From: Fragilariopsis cylindrus CCMP1102
Lineage: Eukaryota > Bacillariophyta > Bacillariophyceae > Bacillariales > Bacillariaceae
Direction of reading: 5' to 3'
DNA: 64,000 bases
NCBI GenBank assembly: GCA_900095095.1
Contig: FMBT01000349.1
Location: 1 to 64,000, forward strand
The position numbers and the translations under genes are program-made. The notes beneath the pieces were generated by a model. It saw only the letters and a list, made by a program, of their open reading frames with translations. It was not told the DNA's origin and did no database searches. This document shows, in pieces, positions 12,250 through 24,376 of this stretch. Within the stretch, counting starts at the first letter, position 1. Each line of letters starts with the position of its first letter.

Positions 12250-14092
12250 ATGCTAAAAGATTTGAGATATAATTTGTCGAAACAAGTTGTGTATCGTTTG
12301 TTTACTGTATTGTTACATTTGAATCTAATTTATTGTTCTTCGGTTTACCCCTTATCAACAATGAAATCGACGGGCAGCTCATCGTCCTGTAGTGAATGTA
12401 AACCAACTCCGGAACCCCTTCCAGAAAATATCCCTTCTTTCTATCAGCGAAAACTCCCCGAAACTTGGTATGTTCTATTTTTAAATGTACTTATTTATGA
12501 TGATGATGATGATGATGATGATGATGTAGTTTATAGCTTAGGAGGATACCTGTGTGGTAAAACATGATTGATTTGCTATTCTAACAAGTACCCGTTAACT
12601 CCCTTCTTCGCTTCTAACTGATTTTCTTGAACAGCATTGCCTTTGCTTCTAGAGAGGGAAAGAACATTTTCAAATCTTCACTAGAAAAGGATGGTCTGAA
12701 ATCTTTTTACAACCTCATCGAGCAACATCATACTCAAACAGAACCAGCCTTCTGTGGTGTATCTACTCGTAAGTACGGTAGAGATATGCTGATGTTGATG
12801 CTAATGCTGATGCTTATAATTTCGTGTACTTTGCATGTTGTTGTTAATGCAGAATACAGTATACAAAGTAATAACTAACAACGCTTTACATTGCAACGCT
12901 CAAAAATCAAATCAAAACAAAAGTGGTAATGGTATTGAATAGTCTTGCTGTAGACCCAGGTCAGCATTGGAAAGGTCCGTGGAGATGGTACTCAGAGGAG
13001 ATGCTTAATTGCTGTGTAGATATGGACGATATTAAAAAGGCGGGAATCACGTTGAGGGACTTTCATTGTCTCGCTCTCTGTCAAGGGTTATCAGTAGATC
13101 TACAATATTGCGATGAAACTTCGAGTTTGGATGCATTCCGTGAAGCTGTAGAGAGAGCCTGTGTCGGGTCAAATGACGACGACGACGACGACGACGACGA
13201 GCAACAGAAAGACGAGGGAAAAAATCCTTTCGAAGTTATGGTAGTTTCTTATAGTCGAGCAATACTGAAACAAACAGGAAGTGGACATTTTTCACCAATT
13301 GCTGCATATGACAAAGCATCAGACTCTGTATTGATTTTAGACACAGCAAGATTCAAATATGGTGCTCATTGGACAAAGCTACCATTAATTTACGATGCCA
13401 TGAAACCAATTGATCCAGATACGGGCAAACCACGTGGCTATGCATTGCTTTCCTTCGTCCCGGATTCCCAGAGGTGTGTAGAAGTTTCAAAGTGCAAAAA
13501 TGCCAGCGACGTATCCAAACAGAAATCAGATAATAAAGAATCAAAAACGATTAGTAGTGCGCTATCTACACAACCCGCCTCAATCATATTCCGATCGAAA
13601 ATGAATCAAAAACAACGACGGCGGCTCTACAAGGAATACATAACGTGCTTACGGCGAGATGAAAAGTATAAGGGAGGTGATATTCCATATGACGTTGTAC
13701 GTGCTTTTTGGTGCGAAACAGACAGTAATCGTCCCGTGCGTGTTTGGGAAATTATCGAGCCTGTGCGAGTAAATAGTGAAGAAGAAAATCAAATGCTCCA
13801 ACGCATGCGAAAAGTACTCAAGAATTTGAAAGAAGCGAGCAACGCAACAGCAACTGCAACCGAAAACGATCATATCGATGACAACCAGTTCTTTAAGCCA
13901 CCAAATCACATCAACCTCGAAGAAACACTCTTCTTTATCTATCTGGCTACACTTTCAAAGGAACGAAGGTATGAACTTGTGATGAGGATAAATTCGGATG
14001 GATCTTGCGATATTGCTCGAACACATATATTAATGGAAGCAGATATAATCGCAAGAGCTATCGAATTAAGTGATCAACTAACATCAATTTAG
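12250..14092 (+). CDS. PCS: Phytochelatin synthase
   Basis: Gamma-glutamylcysteine dipeptidyl transpeptidase that makes phytochelatins from glutathione for binding Cd, Zn and other metals. Exons 12250-12467, 12635-12768 and 12924-14092 (506 aa). The N-terminal papain-like domain holds the expected Cys-His-Asp triad: Cys113 in QTEPAFCGVST, His in QTGSGHFSPIAAYD and Asp in VLILDTARFKY. Other family blocks are LNSLAVDPGQHWKGPWRW and GYALLSFVP. An eight-Asp insert (codons near 13177-13200) interrupts the catalytic domain. The C-terminal ~200 residues are divergent, as is usual. The start is uncertain: ATG 12250 gives a hydrophobic leader, while ATG 12361 would remove it and leave a cytosolic enzyme. 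Intron 1 contains a GAT repeat. Confidence 0.93.
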
Positions 14093-14791
14093 GTCTAAAT
14101 CAATATGAGCAGATGGAAATAAGAAATAAATGATCACTCACGGTGATAGCTGTATCCAATATCTATTAGTGTTAGGAAAATGATTATGACAATCAAACCA
14201 AAACGCTGTTTCTGATGTTCACTATTTTCAGAATCAGCATGGGAATACGGTGTAGATAAGTGTTTTGAATTTTTTTATTTTATGTATTTTTTGTATGTTG
14301 TATGTGGTCCAAAATGGTATAGTTAACTAGTATTGTCTAGGTGAAAAAAATGCGCAAAAATTGATCTGGGCAAAATTTCCTTATTTGGATACATCATAGG
14401 GTGGGGGTCAAATCCACTAATTTTTTAATATAGTACCAGTGGCAAGCAAATCCACTAATTTCAAAAATAGAATTTAAAAAAAAAACAATTCATTTTCCTC
14501 TTTCCCCCTCTTGTCCTACTTCCTACTGACCCATCTTTCGTACATCTTACTAACTGTTAACGATTGACGCACGAACAACTCGAACTACAGACCTCGCTCT
14601 ACGATTTTTCTCGATCATGCACCACAAAAAGCTAGTGACAGAGCCTAGTGTTACTGTACCTTGTACAGCGAACGGCGAATTTTATCTTTTCATTCACAAA
14701 AGCAACAAGATATTCCCACACCCTACATTCAGAACTTACATACCGTACTTCTTCTTCTTTTTCTTACCATCTTTACATAAATAAACAAATC
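14093..14791. other. Intergenic, short repeated motif only
   Basis: No gene supported. The motif AAATCCACTAATTT occurs twice about 35 bp apart (near 14411 and 14449). The end of the region is the probable promoter and leader of the SOD gene. Confidence 0.5.
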
Positions 14792-15797
14792 ATGTCAGGT
14801 GGAAAGATAATTCTCGATAAGGCTCTTCGTTCTGCGGTGAATCTTTCATCGTCGAAGCTTCCTTCGGAGGTTGCAAAGTCTTCGGCTAAACTCTTTTCGG
14901 CTCTATCGGGAACAACATTCGTATTGCCTGATTTGGCTTATGATTACAACGCGTTAGAACCAGCGATATCAGCAGAAACTATGGAAATACATCATTCGAA
15001 ACATCATCAGGTACGTTCCGCTGAATTTTCGAAACCTGCCCTGAAAGTTTTTATCACCTTAGTTTCCGAGATTGATTTGCCATTGTCAAATCATTTATAA
15101 AGTGCCTCAATATTTTTTTTCCAATTTCTTCCATCTATTTGTTGTTGTTATTATTGTTATTATTGTTATCATTGTTATCATTGTTATCATTGTTATCATT
15201 GTTATCATTATCATCATTATCATCATTATCATCATTATCATCATTGTTATCATTATCATCATTGTTATCATTGTTATCATTGTTATTCCTATTCAGACCT
15301 ACATTACCAACTTGAATGCAACAATGGAAAAAATTGATTCTGCTATGATTGCCGGTGATGTTTCTGGAACTATCGCATTACAGGGTGCATTAAAGTTTAA
15401 TGGTGGTGGTCATATCAATCATACACTATTTTGGGAGAATCTTTCTCCTACCAGTACCTTCCCAACAGGTGGTCCACTTGATAAGGCCATCACTGATCGA
15501 TTCGGTAGTTTAGATGATATGATTGCTGAAATGAGTGCTAAAACTATTGCAGTTCAAGGCTCTGGATGGGGTTGGCTCGTTTATGATCCTAAAAGTAAAA
15601 TGATCGACGTTGTTGCACTTCCCAATCAAGACCCGTTAGAGGCAACTACTGGATCAAAACCTTTGTTGGGTATCGATGTTTGGGAACATGCATACTACGT
15701 CGATTATAGGAATGTCCGACCGAATTACGTAAAAGCAATTTGGGACATTATCAATTGGGACGTTGTTGAAGAACGTCTTGTTGCAGCCTCCAAATAA
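14792..15797 (+). CDS. Fe/Mn superoxide dismutase (Mn-like)
   Basis: Converts superoxide to oxygen and hydrogen peroxide. Exons 14792-15010 and 15297-15797 (239 aa). Metal ligands are visible: His in EIHHSKHHQ, His in [14 protein letters not shown], and Asp and His in [30 protein letters not shown] and the downstream VQGSGWGWL favour the Mn-type. The start at 14792 gives a ~45-residue N-terminal extension rich in Ser/Lys/Leu, plausible as a mitochondrial presequence. The preceding open frame lacks another ATG. The intron (15011-15296) is filled with an ATT-GTT/ATC-ATT repeat. Confidence 0.93.
15130..15292 (+). repeat. TTATTG/TTATCA microsatellite inside the SOD intron
   Basis: Alternating units of TTGTTA, TTATCA and TCATCA run almost to the splice acceptor of the SOD intron. 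If read as coding they give poly-Ile/Val, which is an artefact of the repeat. Confidence 0.85.
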
Positions 15798-15801
15798 ATA
15801 A

Positions 15802-15835
<34 letters not shown>

Positions 15836-16213
15836 TGTATACAGAAGAGAAAAGTGAGCAGAATGCATACAACATGAAAAATAACTGTCAGTCGACAAAG
15901 TGAAATTGGAAGAAAAACTAACCGACTGATGACTGCGACTGTTATTGGCGGTTCTCATTCATTCGTTTTGACTTTTATATCAGATAATTATCATTCAATC
16001 CTACCTACACTACGCAACAAAAGTTTCTGTTTCATAAGAGAGAGAGTTTCTGCATTAAAAACTTTTTTCGAATATACTACTGGACTATTTACTTCTCAAA
16101 AATGATGAAATATACTTAGTACACTTTATTATGACTTAGTGGGTTATTATTATTATTATTATTATTATAATATTATAGTCTCTACTATGGCAGTTATGTT
16201 CGGATGATTTATT
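15798..16213. other. Intergenic region between convergent SOD and BMS1 genes
   Basis: Holds a TA microsatellite (about 15802-15835) and an ATT repeat (about 16145-16168). No gene seen. Confidence 0.6.
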
Positions 16214-19200
16214 TTAATCCATCATCTTAGACTTTTTGAATTTCTCTCTTTTGCCTTCGGCACGGAATTGTCGCTTCTTATTGACCTTACGAGCGGCAGC
16301 CATTGCTTCTTCCTTCTTAGAATTCTTTTTAGCTTTTTCAATATTCGATTCCATTTTCTTTGCTTTACGAACCTTAACCTTTTCGTTCCTAATGGTGTTA
16401 AGAGCTTGTAAGAAGGTGAACTTTTTCTTCTCGCTTTTCTCCATCACAACCGCACGCTTTTCAAGGTACCCCCCGCGTCTCTTTTTGGGATCATCCTTCG
16501 GCTTATTAGCATAAGGTAAACTTCCTTCAAGCTTTTTCGATACGCGGAGCTTTCGAAACTTCCGATCGGGACGCTCGATGGGTTTGTAGATTGAATCTGG
16601 GTTCACCTCAATCGGTGTATTAGTTGCCAATTGCATCAGAGCCTTGTTCCTCATTCCATACCAGCCATTAGTACCGTTGGCCGCTAAATGATTTGTCACC
16701 GGATTGTAATATTCTTTGATTTTCACAGGCATCCAGGTACGGCAGAATACAATATCGGACCGAATAATTTTGTCCTCAAAGGTAGCACGGAACGAACCTG
16801 GTTGACCTTCTCGGAGAGCCTTCTTCACTTGTCCACGAATACCACTGACCGTACGAATACTTGCCCCTTCAAATCGACTAACTTCCAAATCACTGTTGAA
16901 CATACCAGTAATAAAAGCTGTGTTCTTGTAAATTTTAGTGGGAGTACCCACAAGCTTCAACTTTTTCACCACAGGAAAGTTGGCATTGAGTTCCAAAACG
17001 ATACCCGTAGCGGCAATGCGAAAGCCGGAAATATTCTCCGACATTCGTTGGATAGCCAGAATACCAGTGTTGGGAGGAGATTGCGGTCCATAAAAGGTTG
17101 CAAAACAATGCATATGTTCAGGTGAATACTTCAAGTAACGATGCCGGTTATTATCGTCCTCAGTAGAAAATGTGGGAATGCTTTGGAAGCGTCTCCATCC
17201 TATACTGAATACAAGTGGATCATTACATTTGAGAATCTTTTTGTGCCAGCGATGCTTCTTGAACCGACAACGAACCATTCCAAGGTTCATCTCCTGAGGG
17301 GTAAGCCCGCCAATCACAAGCGGCTGCTCTGGATTGTAATTCGCTAAGAATGCAGCAGGAACGCCATCAAGCCGGATTCTACAGTAAATTCCCTGACGAA
17401 AACCTTCGTGACGAAGTCGTGTACGTTCTCCTTCATTGCCAAACTCTTCCTCATTTCTCTTTATTTTTTCTTCTTTCTGTCGTTTCAGAGCATCCAGATA
17501 CTCATTCTCAGCATCGTCATCTTTCATTTCACCCGCCCCATTCGATTTCTTTTCTTCGTCGTAATCAGCGTTAAATCCTTTCTTTTGTTTAGCCTTCTTT
17601 TCCGCATGGTACGCACGGATCTCTTCATCTGTCATCCCTTCAGTTGGATCTCCACTTTCGTCATCAGAGTCCACTTCGTCTTCGCCATCTGATAATACTT
17701 CACCATTTGGTCCGTAATTCTCACCAGTTTCAAGGTCTGCAAAGTCATCAAATCCATCACCTTCATTATCACTGTCACCAGCTTTATCTTTGTCCCAATT
17801 TCCAGTTACAAATTTATCACGGATCGACTCGAGCAAGCTATCAGCACCCTCTTCGAGCCATGCTTCCATGCCTATCCTCTCTCGTTCACCTGAAATAAGT
17901 CTAGATGAATCCTCTTCGCCAAGACTACCGGCCGCCATAGTACTTTTAGAATTCGGTCCACTGGCCTTTTCTCGGGTAGACTTTTTCAGTTTAAAGAACT
18001 CGTCATCGTCAGAATCGCTCCGATCACCTTCATCATCTTCATCAACAATAATCTTTGAATTGTCAACTCCATAGATGAGCTCTTGCAAATTAACAATTGA
18101 TCCCTTACGTTCAAGAAACGACTGGACGGCTCTATCAGCAATTCCGGTCTTCCACGTAGGACCATCCTGTGGATTTTCATTATTTTGTTGACTTTCGTTC
18201 TCCTCCTCTTCCGAATCATCATCGCTATCTCCGCCCGTGTCACTAATATCGCCTTTTTCGGAACCACTATTGTCGTCGTCGTCATCGTCATCCGAGTCGC
18301 TCTCATCACTATCGCTATCACTGTCATCATCTTCGACGTTTTCTTCATTATTGACTTGGTCTATACCGCGACGTGATCGAAAGGGAAGCATATCGTTGGT
18401 AGATACTTCTTTTATCTCGTCGTCGTCTTCATCATCACTATCATCTTCATCAGATCCAGCTTCAACAGCCTCGCTTCCCTTGAAAAGTCGAAGTGTCGAT
18501 CGGTCCATTCTCTCATCAACTGCAGAATGACCCACATCTTGCAGCCCCTTTAACATACCTGCTGGTTCTTCGGGATCATATTCTACCTCTGACATATCAT
18601 CGTCGTCTTCGTCCTCCTTATTTCCTTGTAAGTCATCCTTTTTGGTATAGTTAGCACGACCAATATCGATGTAAATTGCATCCTTATCAAAGGAAACCGC
18701 ACCAACATTTGATAGTGGTGCAAATAGTAATGCATCTTTCTTTGTCAAGGTCTTTTTTTCCTTATCAGGGATCGGGCAAGGGTCGGGAAGTGGACTTATT
18801 TCTGCCATACCAAAATCTCCAACTCCAATGAGATGTACTTTCGTTCCTTTTTTCATATGTGAACCTCGTACCCAACCGTAGAAGGTTACACTCCGATCGC
18901 AATCAGGATTTTTGTCGGTTTCATTAGGGTGTGTAATATCCTCGTGACGATCCACTAGGACGTAAGGATGAGTATTGCGCCATACAAGTGGACGGAACTG
19001 TAATGTGTTTATTTATAAATCAAAGAATTAAATACAAAGGAAATGAGACGACGACGACGACGAAGAATCCAAGGAATCATTATTGTGATATATTATAATG
19101 TAATAGCGACATTACTCAGATTAAGTTTGTAATTGTTTTGTCTTTCATATAGTTCAGACAGAAGTCACCAAAGTTTATTCATCAACGTGTTGTGTCGCTT

Positions 19201-20035
19201 ATCAAAATATTACTTTATTGTTGCGTTATTGTTGTTTGAGACATTTTCCAATATCATTCATTTTTCGTTCAATTTGCTGACTGTCGCTGCTTACCTTGAC
19301 TCTAGAAATGAATAACGTTAATTGTTTACATTCATTTTTTAAATACTTTCCGTTAATGACACCTGAAAAGTAAAACATTTTTGCACCATCATAAATCTCA
19401 GTCCAAAATCGATGTTTTAATAACTTTTTCGTCTTACGTAAATTCTTCGCAGTTTGAAATTGATCCAAATGCGTGAACACACCCATAACCTTTGGAAAAC
19501 CATGAGTTTGCAATATATTCAAAAATTCGAATGTTTCCATTTCAAACCCAAATTTAGCATCGACGCATAACAAGACCAAGTCAGCAATTTTAGCACAGTC
19601 CAACATAGCAGATGTATCATCACTGGGACATTCTAGTAATGTAATTCGTTTGTGTTTCGACGTAACGACCGTAATCGGACCTGTTACACTTGAAAGGTTG
19701 TGACCGGTATACAACTTAACCAATGATCGGATTAATGTCGATTTACCAACACCTGCAGGTCCCATGACGACGACTAATGCTGGTGGTGATTCATTCGGAT
19801 CGGTTGATCGTCGATTTGTTAATGGAACATATTCCTTCTTCTGAGATCGATCGAGATTACGTTGCATCGTACGTTGGGTACGACCAATATTGGCAACCGA
19901 AAAAGCACGTGCATTGTGACGTTCCTTTCTGGATCCATCCTTTTTTGCCTTGTCATCTTTCTTCTTTTCTTTTGCACCACGACCTTCCTTTGTCGGTTTG
20001 TGTCCGTGATGATCGATGAGTTCACCACCCTCCAT
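16214..20035 (-). CDS. BMS1: Ribosome biogenesis GTPase BMS1
   Basis: Nucleolar GTPase needed for early 40S subunit assembly, where it works with the RCL1 endonuclease. Exons 20035-19295 and 18997-16214 (1174 aa) join in phase 0 across a 297-bp intron (donor AAG|GTAAGC, acceptor TTACAG|TTCCG). The N-terminus is basic; the P-loop GPAGVGKST lies at residues 92-100, and THLDQF is the likely G4-like region. A long acidic middle rich in Asp/Glu/Ser follows. The C-terminal domain includes [35 protein letters not shown] and GNWDKDK upstream, and ends in a Lys/Arg tail ([12 protein letters not shown]). Its length is close to yeast and human BMS1. The acid-coding GAC/GAT runs create many accidental antisense ORFs. 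Confidence 0.96.
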
Positions 20036-20627
20036 GATAACGAGACTATGTACGGAACACTAGGTGCTTGCTTCTGTCTCTCTTTATATATATCTCAACT
20101 AATTGTGGTTGGATATTCTATGCGCATTTGAGCATTGTGCTCAATAATGATAATGCTGGATGTAACTTTATTAAATAAACACATGAACATTCATAGGATT
20201 TTGTGTATTTTTTGTCATTATTGATGCTTGATGAGATTTTATTTTACACGAAATTTTTGATTGGCCTATGACGATACTTATAAGTCTCTTTTTGAGAACA
20301 GACAGCAAGACCGCGCGCGCTAGTAAACAACTAAAAAAGTTGCATAATGATTTCAGATTATCGGCTAAATATCTTTTTTTTAAAGATGCTTACCGTCATG
20401 AAAGCAACTATGCTTCTCCAATTGCCTGTTAGGAAAAATCAATTAATTATTGACTAGATAGTACCTACAAATCTTAATGAAGTGATAAGATTCTTTTTTT
20501 AAAAATTCGCGTCATAATTGCATCGCCTCGGTTGGCGTAAAAGTATATAGTGCCCCTTCTGTTGTTCTTCTGCGTGCTGTCTGTCATCAGAAATATAGTA
20601 CTGAATTCGAAAGATTATGATCACAAA
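20036..20627. other. Spacer between BMS1 and the retrotransposon
   Basis: No coding feature. It contains the BMS1 promoter side and ends in the left flank of the insertion (...GATCACAAA before the element). Confidence 0.5.
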
Positions 20628-20805
20628 TTGACACGCAGGTCCAGCAAGTGCAGTGATGAATTCGCCTCCTGCGCGTACAACCTACGCGCAAGGAAGGCGG
20701 AGGCAGAGTGAAATAGTATACACCTATTACACTCTCATTCTTTGTCAGATTTGACCTATGTCGTCGAAAAGACTCGACTGAAGTAACCTTACTGTATATG
20801 CTTTC
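20628..20805 (+). repeat. Split direct repeat A1 (left terminus)
   Basis: Begins TTGACACGCAGG and ends TATATGCTTTC. The same 178 bp recur at 30448-30625 with no difference seen. Confidence 0.95.
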
Positions 20806-21982
20806 TTGGGCTACACCAACAGTAAGAGTATCAACACACACTTCACAACAGGACACAGATCAATGGAACCACCAATTTCCGTCAAAAAACTCGACACCAG
20901 AGCCACGACGACGCGAAAATCAATACTTGGGTGGGTTGTAGACAGTACAACACAAACATTTGAACAACGACAGCGCCATAGCACCACACTCCACAGCGGA
21001 GCAACGGTCTGCCATCGTCTGGTTCAAGAATCGACCTCCGGTCTCATAATCCTCACACCGGTACACACCGAGAGGACAACCAAAGGTGCAACGACACCAT
21101 CAGCTCTCGCATCAATCACAATGCAAAAGCAGTAAACCAATACAGATTCGGTCCAAATTTTTGTGACAGCGCACGCCGCGCTCACGTCACCAAAAACCAG
21201 CCAATTGCACTTAAGGACTGCCACCGGCACGTCATTTTTAGTTTTCACTTTCACTTTACTACCACGATACGAGGAACAACGGAAACACCACCGCACACAA
21301 GCGCGCCTTTAGGGATCTCGACGCATACGTCGACGAACCTTCAAAACAGCCGGCACTACGGGCTATAAACACTATCAGCACGCGCCAGCCACTCATACCT
21401 TTTATCATTTACGGTTGGCTCGCCACACGCCGTCAGGCACAACTCATCGTTACGATCACCTTTTAACATGATAAGGCAAAACGCGAAACACCTTTTCGCT
21501 CACAAATCACATGTGGTTTCTCCACCTGCTACCACGGGAAAGAGACAATGCCGGAATCAAACTTCCATTCCAACGCTCGACACCAGCGTACGATAAATTC
21601 AACGCCACCGTACAAATTCAACGCCGGAGTGAATCCTTATATGCCGCTTATTTCAAATTCACAAATGTTCTAAGTACAACAACATTGCAACAACATTGGC
21701 GACAACCATATAGGGAACGAGCACCTTTTCTGTGCACTCTCGACTCCGTCACAGGTTACATACGAACCAACGGTAGCGTCAAACGCATTAGATCACGCAA
21801 ACGGAACCAACGCTTCCGTTAGAGCTATATTTCCTTGCCCTAACGCTCAAATGAACAACATTTGACAAAGATTTACTTAAAATATTCTTTTACACTCTAG
21901 TATTCCACCGAAATTTTACTTGTATTTACGTTAATCTACACGACTTTCATAGCATTTCCGTCGTTCATTTCAAACCTATCAA
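20806..21982 (+). other. Leader region of the retrotransposon with an RT-like remnant
   Basis: 1.2 kb between A1 and gag. No full gene is recognised. Near 20863-20960 the plus strand reads PISVKKLDTRATTTRKSILG followed by WVVDSTTQTFE. This resembles the connection region of DIRS-type RTs, and this element's own copy reads PVSIKKL then RKEILGWLFDG around 26030-26100. The rest is GC-richer than the host flank, with short ORFs in several frames. It may be a remnant of a second pol copy or the product of recombination. Confidence 0.45.
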
Positions 21983-24376
21983 ATGTTCCGGTCTCCTTCT
22001 AGTCACAAAACAAACTTGACTTCAAATAAAAACCTTCTTTGCAACTCAACCAACATCAACGTTTTCTTAGCAATCATGTCTCTTCAAAACACACTTGCAT
22101 CCCTCCTTTTGTCTGAGGCACATCGCCCAGCACAGGACACAGCGTTGTTCAACACAGCGTCGTTCGAAACAAACTCGGAACATTTCCCCGTCTCGGATGC
22201 TTGGTGGAACACCGGATCCATTTGCGTTGCTATGCTCCAACACGAACCAGGAGTGGTAACAGCGATGATGATCGTAGGAGTTGAAGGTGACAAACGTTAC
22301 GCCATCACTCTCGAGTCCACTCCGAAACTCGTCGAATTCACCACCGACGACCTGATGCAAATCCCTATGAAGTTAGCAAAAGTCAGCACCCAAAAAGACA
22401 CAAAACTTTTTGTCCCTACATCATGCGCCAACGGCCTCCGCCGTGGTCTTCGCATTGCCCCACTCCGAACGGAGTACTTGCATTTCGCTTTCAACGAGGA
22501 CGCCACCCCGCGCCATCCTCATGAATTCTACCATGCCCTGAAGGATATCAAGGACGGCAATGTCCGCATGATCCAAGCTTGGGCAAAGGCAGCTTGCCTT
22601 AAAACCAGCTCGCTCACAATTCGAAGTGCAATCGAACTCTCTCCTACTATTCTGCCACAGTTTGCCGATCCAATCGCATACCAGAAGTACCGAGACATCT
22701 CTGATGCCTTCGTCGATGAAGATGATGCTCACGACGTCTTTGTCGCTGCACTCTTAAAGGAATTCAACCCAATCATCCGAATGGAGCCAGATAACGCCGC
22801 CGTTACTGAGGACCGTCCACAAGCTCAAACTGAACGTCCACCACAACCAGCAGACGACGACTCCGACATCGAAGACGTCACTCCGGCATACGCAAGTCGC
22901 AACAATCAGGACCGGCAACACACCCGCCGACCAAGTACCACGTCTCCTTACAACGAGCAACGTTCTCAGGGACGCTACCCAAACAGGTGCGTCCAATGGA
23001 ACACCAGCGACAACCTCGAATGCCCTCCACTAGCGTCGGAACATTTCACAGCACGCACGAACTACGCTGCCATGGATTCCAACAGCTACAACAACAATTC
23101 TGGGACCCATCCTTGGACTCAAACTCCAAGAAACTCATGGGGAGCTCACTCGGGACCACCTTCTATCAATCGGCACAGCACAGGCACCTCCACCTTCAGG
23201 TCACGTGAACCGAACATTTTCACCACTTCCACCAGAGCAAGCTCTAGCCTGAGTCCCTTTGGCTCCAGTCCGTCATCGAGCGCGGCCGATAAACTCAAAG
23301 AACTCAGCGAGTTGTGCACTCAACGTCCGCCAACAACATCAGAAATGAACCAGTGGAACATTCTCAATGCCATGATCGGTTCACCTACTACATCGGCCAC
23401 TGACGAAACCAAGAAGAATTTCTTGGGCATGCAACAGTTTAGCGTCCTTGCATGGGCAAACGTACATCCAAACGACGTAGATTACCTTAACAATCACAAC
23501 AATTACTTTTGGCCTAAACTCAATGCTTGCAAAAACAAACCCGACGCACGGCACGTCGTACGAACGGAGATGTTCCAACATCTCATACACAAGCACCCGA
23601 AACTCATCACCTGCCTCCACGACGATTTGATCGAGACCATCATCAACTTTCGCTTCAAGCCGGTGAACCTAGAAAGCGACAAACCAACATTAGGATTAGG
23701 TCCTATGGCATTCGTACCTCGAGATCGCCGGGAAATTGAGATGATGTCTCATCAGATATCCATCAACGAACAATCCGATTCACCAACAACTTCGGATATT
23801 GACAAAACACGCCTCGGGCGTCCAAAAATTCCAGATGGCGCATCCGGCACCACCTCTACCATCGAATCATGCGCATTGGTCAATGATTTTTTGTGGGCTC
23901 CCAGATGCCCTTATGTCAACCTCGCACAGGGCAGCCTTCTAGCACTGTATGAGGGAAATCAGCATTACGAACACCAGACCAGTTTCGGCACCACCGTCGG
24001 TGCAGAATGCCTATTCCAGCTCACACGCGGAGCGGAACAGTTCTTCGGCCAAGCTACAAGCGAACGCCAACTACTCCAAGGACAGTTACCGACCTTAAAT
24101 TTCAATTTCCTCATCGAGGGTATCCGAAACAACAATCTCAACACGTCACAAACGCGTCCTTCGCTCTTCGTACCAGCGCAAACGAAAGCACGTCCTGCAC
24201 CAGGAACACCACGTGGTCCAAAAACACCCAAGGTTAAGGGTCCAGGCAAAGGCGCACCACCAGCCACGCAACCACCAAAGTCTAGCACTGTTACTCGTCA
24301 AATGGGAAACGGCATGACCACCTTATCAACGATTGGAAAAAGGCACACAATAAGGCCCGTATGCCTAATATATTAG
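21983..24376 (+). CDS. Retrotransposon ORF1 (Gag-like), zero-frame product
   Basis: Presumed structural protein of the tyrosine-recombinase element. It has 797 aa from ATG 21983; ATG 22076 (MSLQNTLAS) is an alternative start in better context. No named domain was recognised. It shows an N-terminal folded-looking region, a Pro/Ser/Thr/Asn-rich middle (about residues 260-440) and a Pro/Lys-rich C-terminus (about 735-770). Codon use is C-rich at third positions, unlike the host genes. The zero frame ends at TAG only 22 codons after a GGGAAAC heptamer at 24304-24310. A -1 shift there adds the CCCH-like finger listed next. Confidence 0.8.
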   Translation: MFRSPSSHKTNLTSNKNLLCNSTNINVFLAIMSLQNTLASLLLSEAHRPAQDTALFNTASFETNSEHFPVSDAWWNTGSICVAMLQHEPGVVTAMMIVGVEGDKRYAITLESTPKLVEFTTDDLMQIPMKLAKVSTQKDTKLFVPTSCANGLRRGLRIAPLRTEYLHFAFNEDATPRHPHEFYHALKDIKDGNVRMIQAWAKAACLKTSSLTIRSAIELSPTILPQFADPIAYQKYRDISDAFVDEDDAHDVFVAALLKEFNPIIRMEPDNAAVTEDRPQAQTERPPQPADDDSDIEDVTPAYASRNNQDRQHTRRPSTTSPYNEQRSQGRYPNRCVQWNTSDNLECPPLASEHFTARTNYAAMDSNSYNNNSGTHPWTQTPRNSWGAHSGPPSINRHSTGTSTFRSREPNIFTTSTRASSSLSPFGSSPSSSAADKLKELSELCTQRPPTTSEMNQWNILNAMIGSPTTSATDETKKNFLGMQQFSVLAWANVHPNDVDYLNNHNNYFWPKLNACKNKPDARHVVRTEMFQHLIHKHPKLITCLHDDLIETIINFRFKPVNLESDKPTLGLGPMAFVPRDRREIEMMSHQISINEQSDSPTTSDIDKTRLGRPKIPDGASGTTSTIESCALVNDFLWAPRCPYVNLAQGSLLALYEGNQHYEHQTSFGTTVGAECLFQLTRGAEQFFGQATSERQLLQGQLPTLNFNFLIEGIRNNNLNTSQTRPSLFVPAQTKARPAPGTPRGPKTPKVKGPGKGAPPATQPPKSSTVTRQMGNGMTTLSTIGKRHTIRPVCLIY
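24304..24310 (+). other. Predicted -1 ribosomal frameshift site GGGAAAC (Gag to zinc finger)
   Basis: The heptamer lies in the exact phase required, AT(G GGA AAC) in the gag frame. Slippage gives GGG-AAA-CGG in the -1 frame, which stays open to 24570. The two frames overlap only between a -1-frame TAG near 24281 and the zero-frame TAG at 24374-24376, and this is the one canonical heptamer I found there. A 5-bp pairing GGCAT/ATGCC is possible downstream but weak. The alternative is a one-base deletion in this copy. Confidence 0.65.

Noticed and set aside
14648-14791. N-terminal extension of SOD from 14648
   Set aside because: That start codon is GTG; no ATG is present before 14792, so it is more likely leader sequence.
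15072-15296. Long Ile/Val-rich coding stretch before the SOD C-terminal part
   Set aside because: This is the repetitive SOD intron, and splicing at 15010/15297 gives a normal SOD.
16236-18530. Many plus-strand ORFs opposite BMS1
   Set aside because: They are antisense shadows of acidic and basic repeats in BMS1 with no recognisable domains.
21024-24288. Several minus-strand ORFs within the retrotransposon
   Set aside because: They mirror the C-rich coding strand of gag and lack domains.
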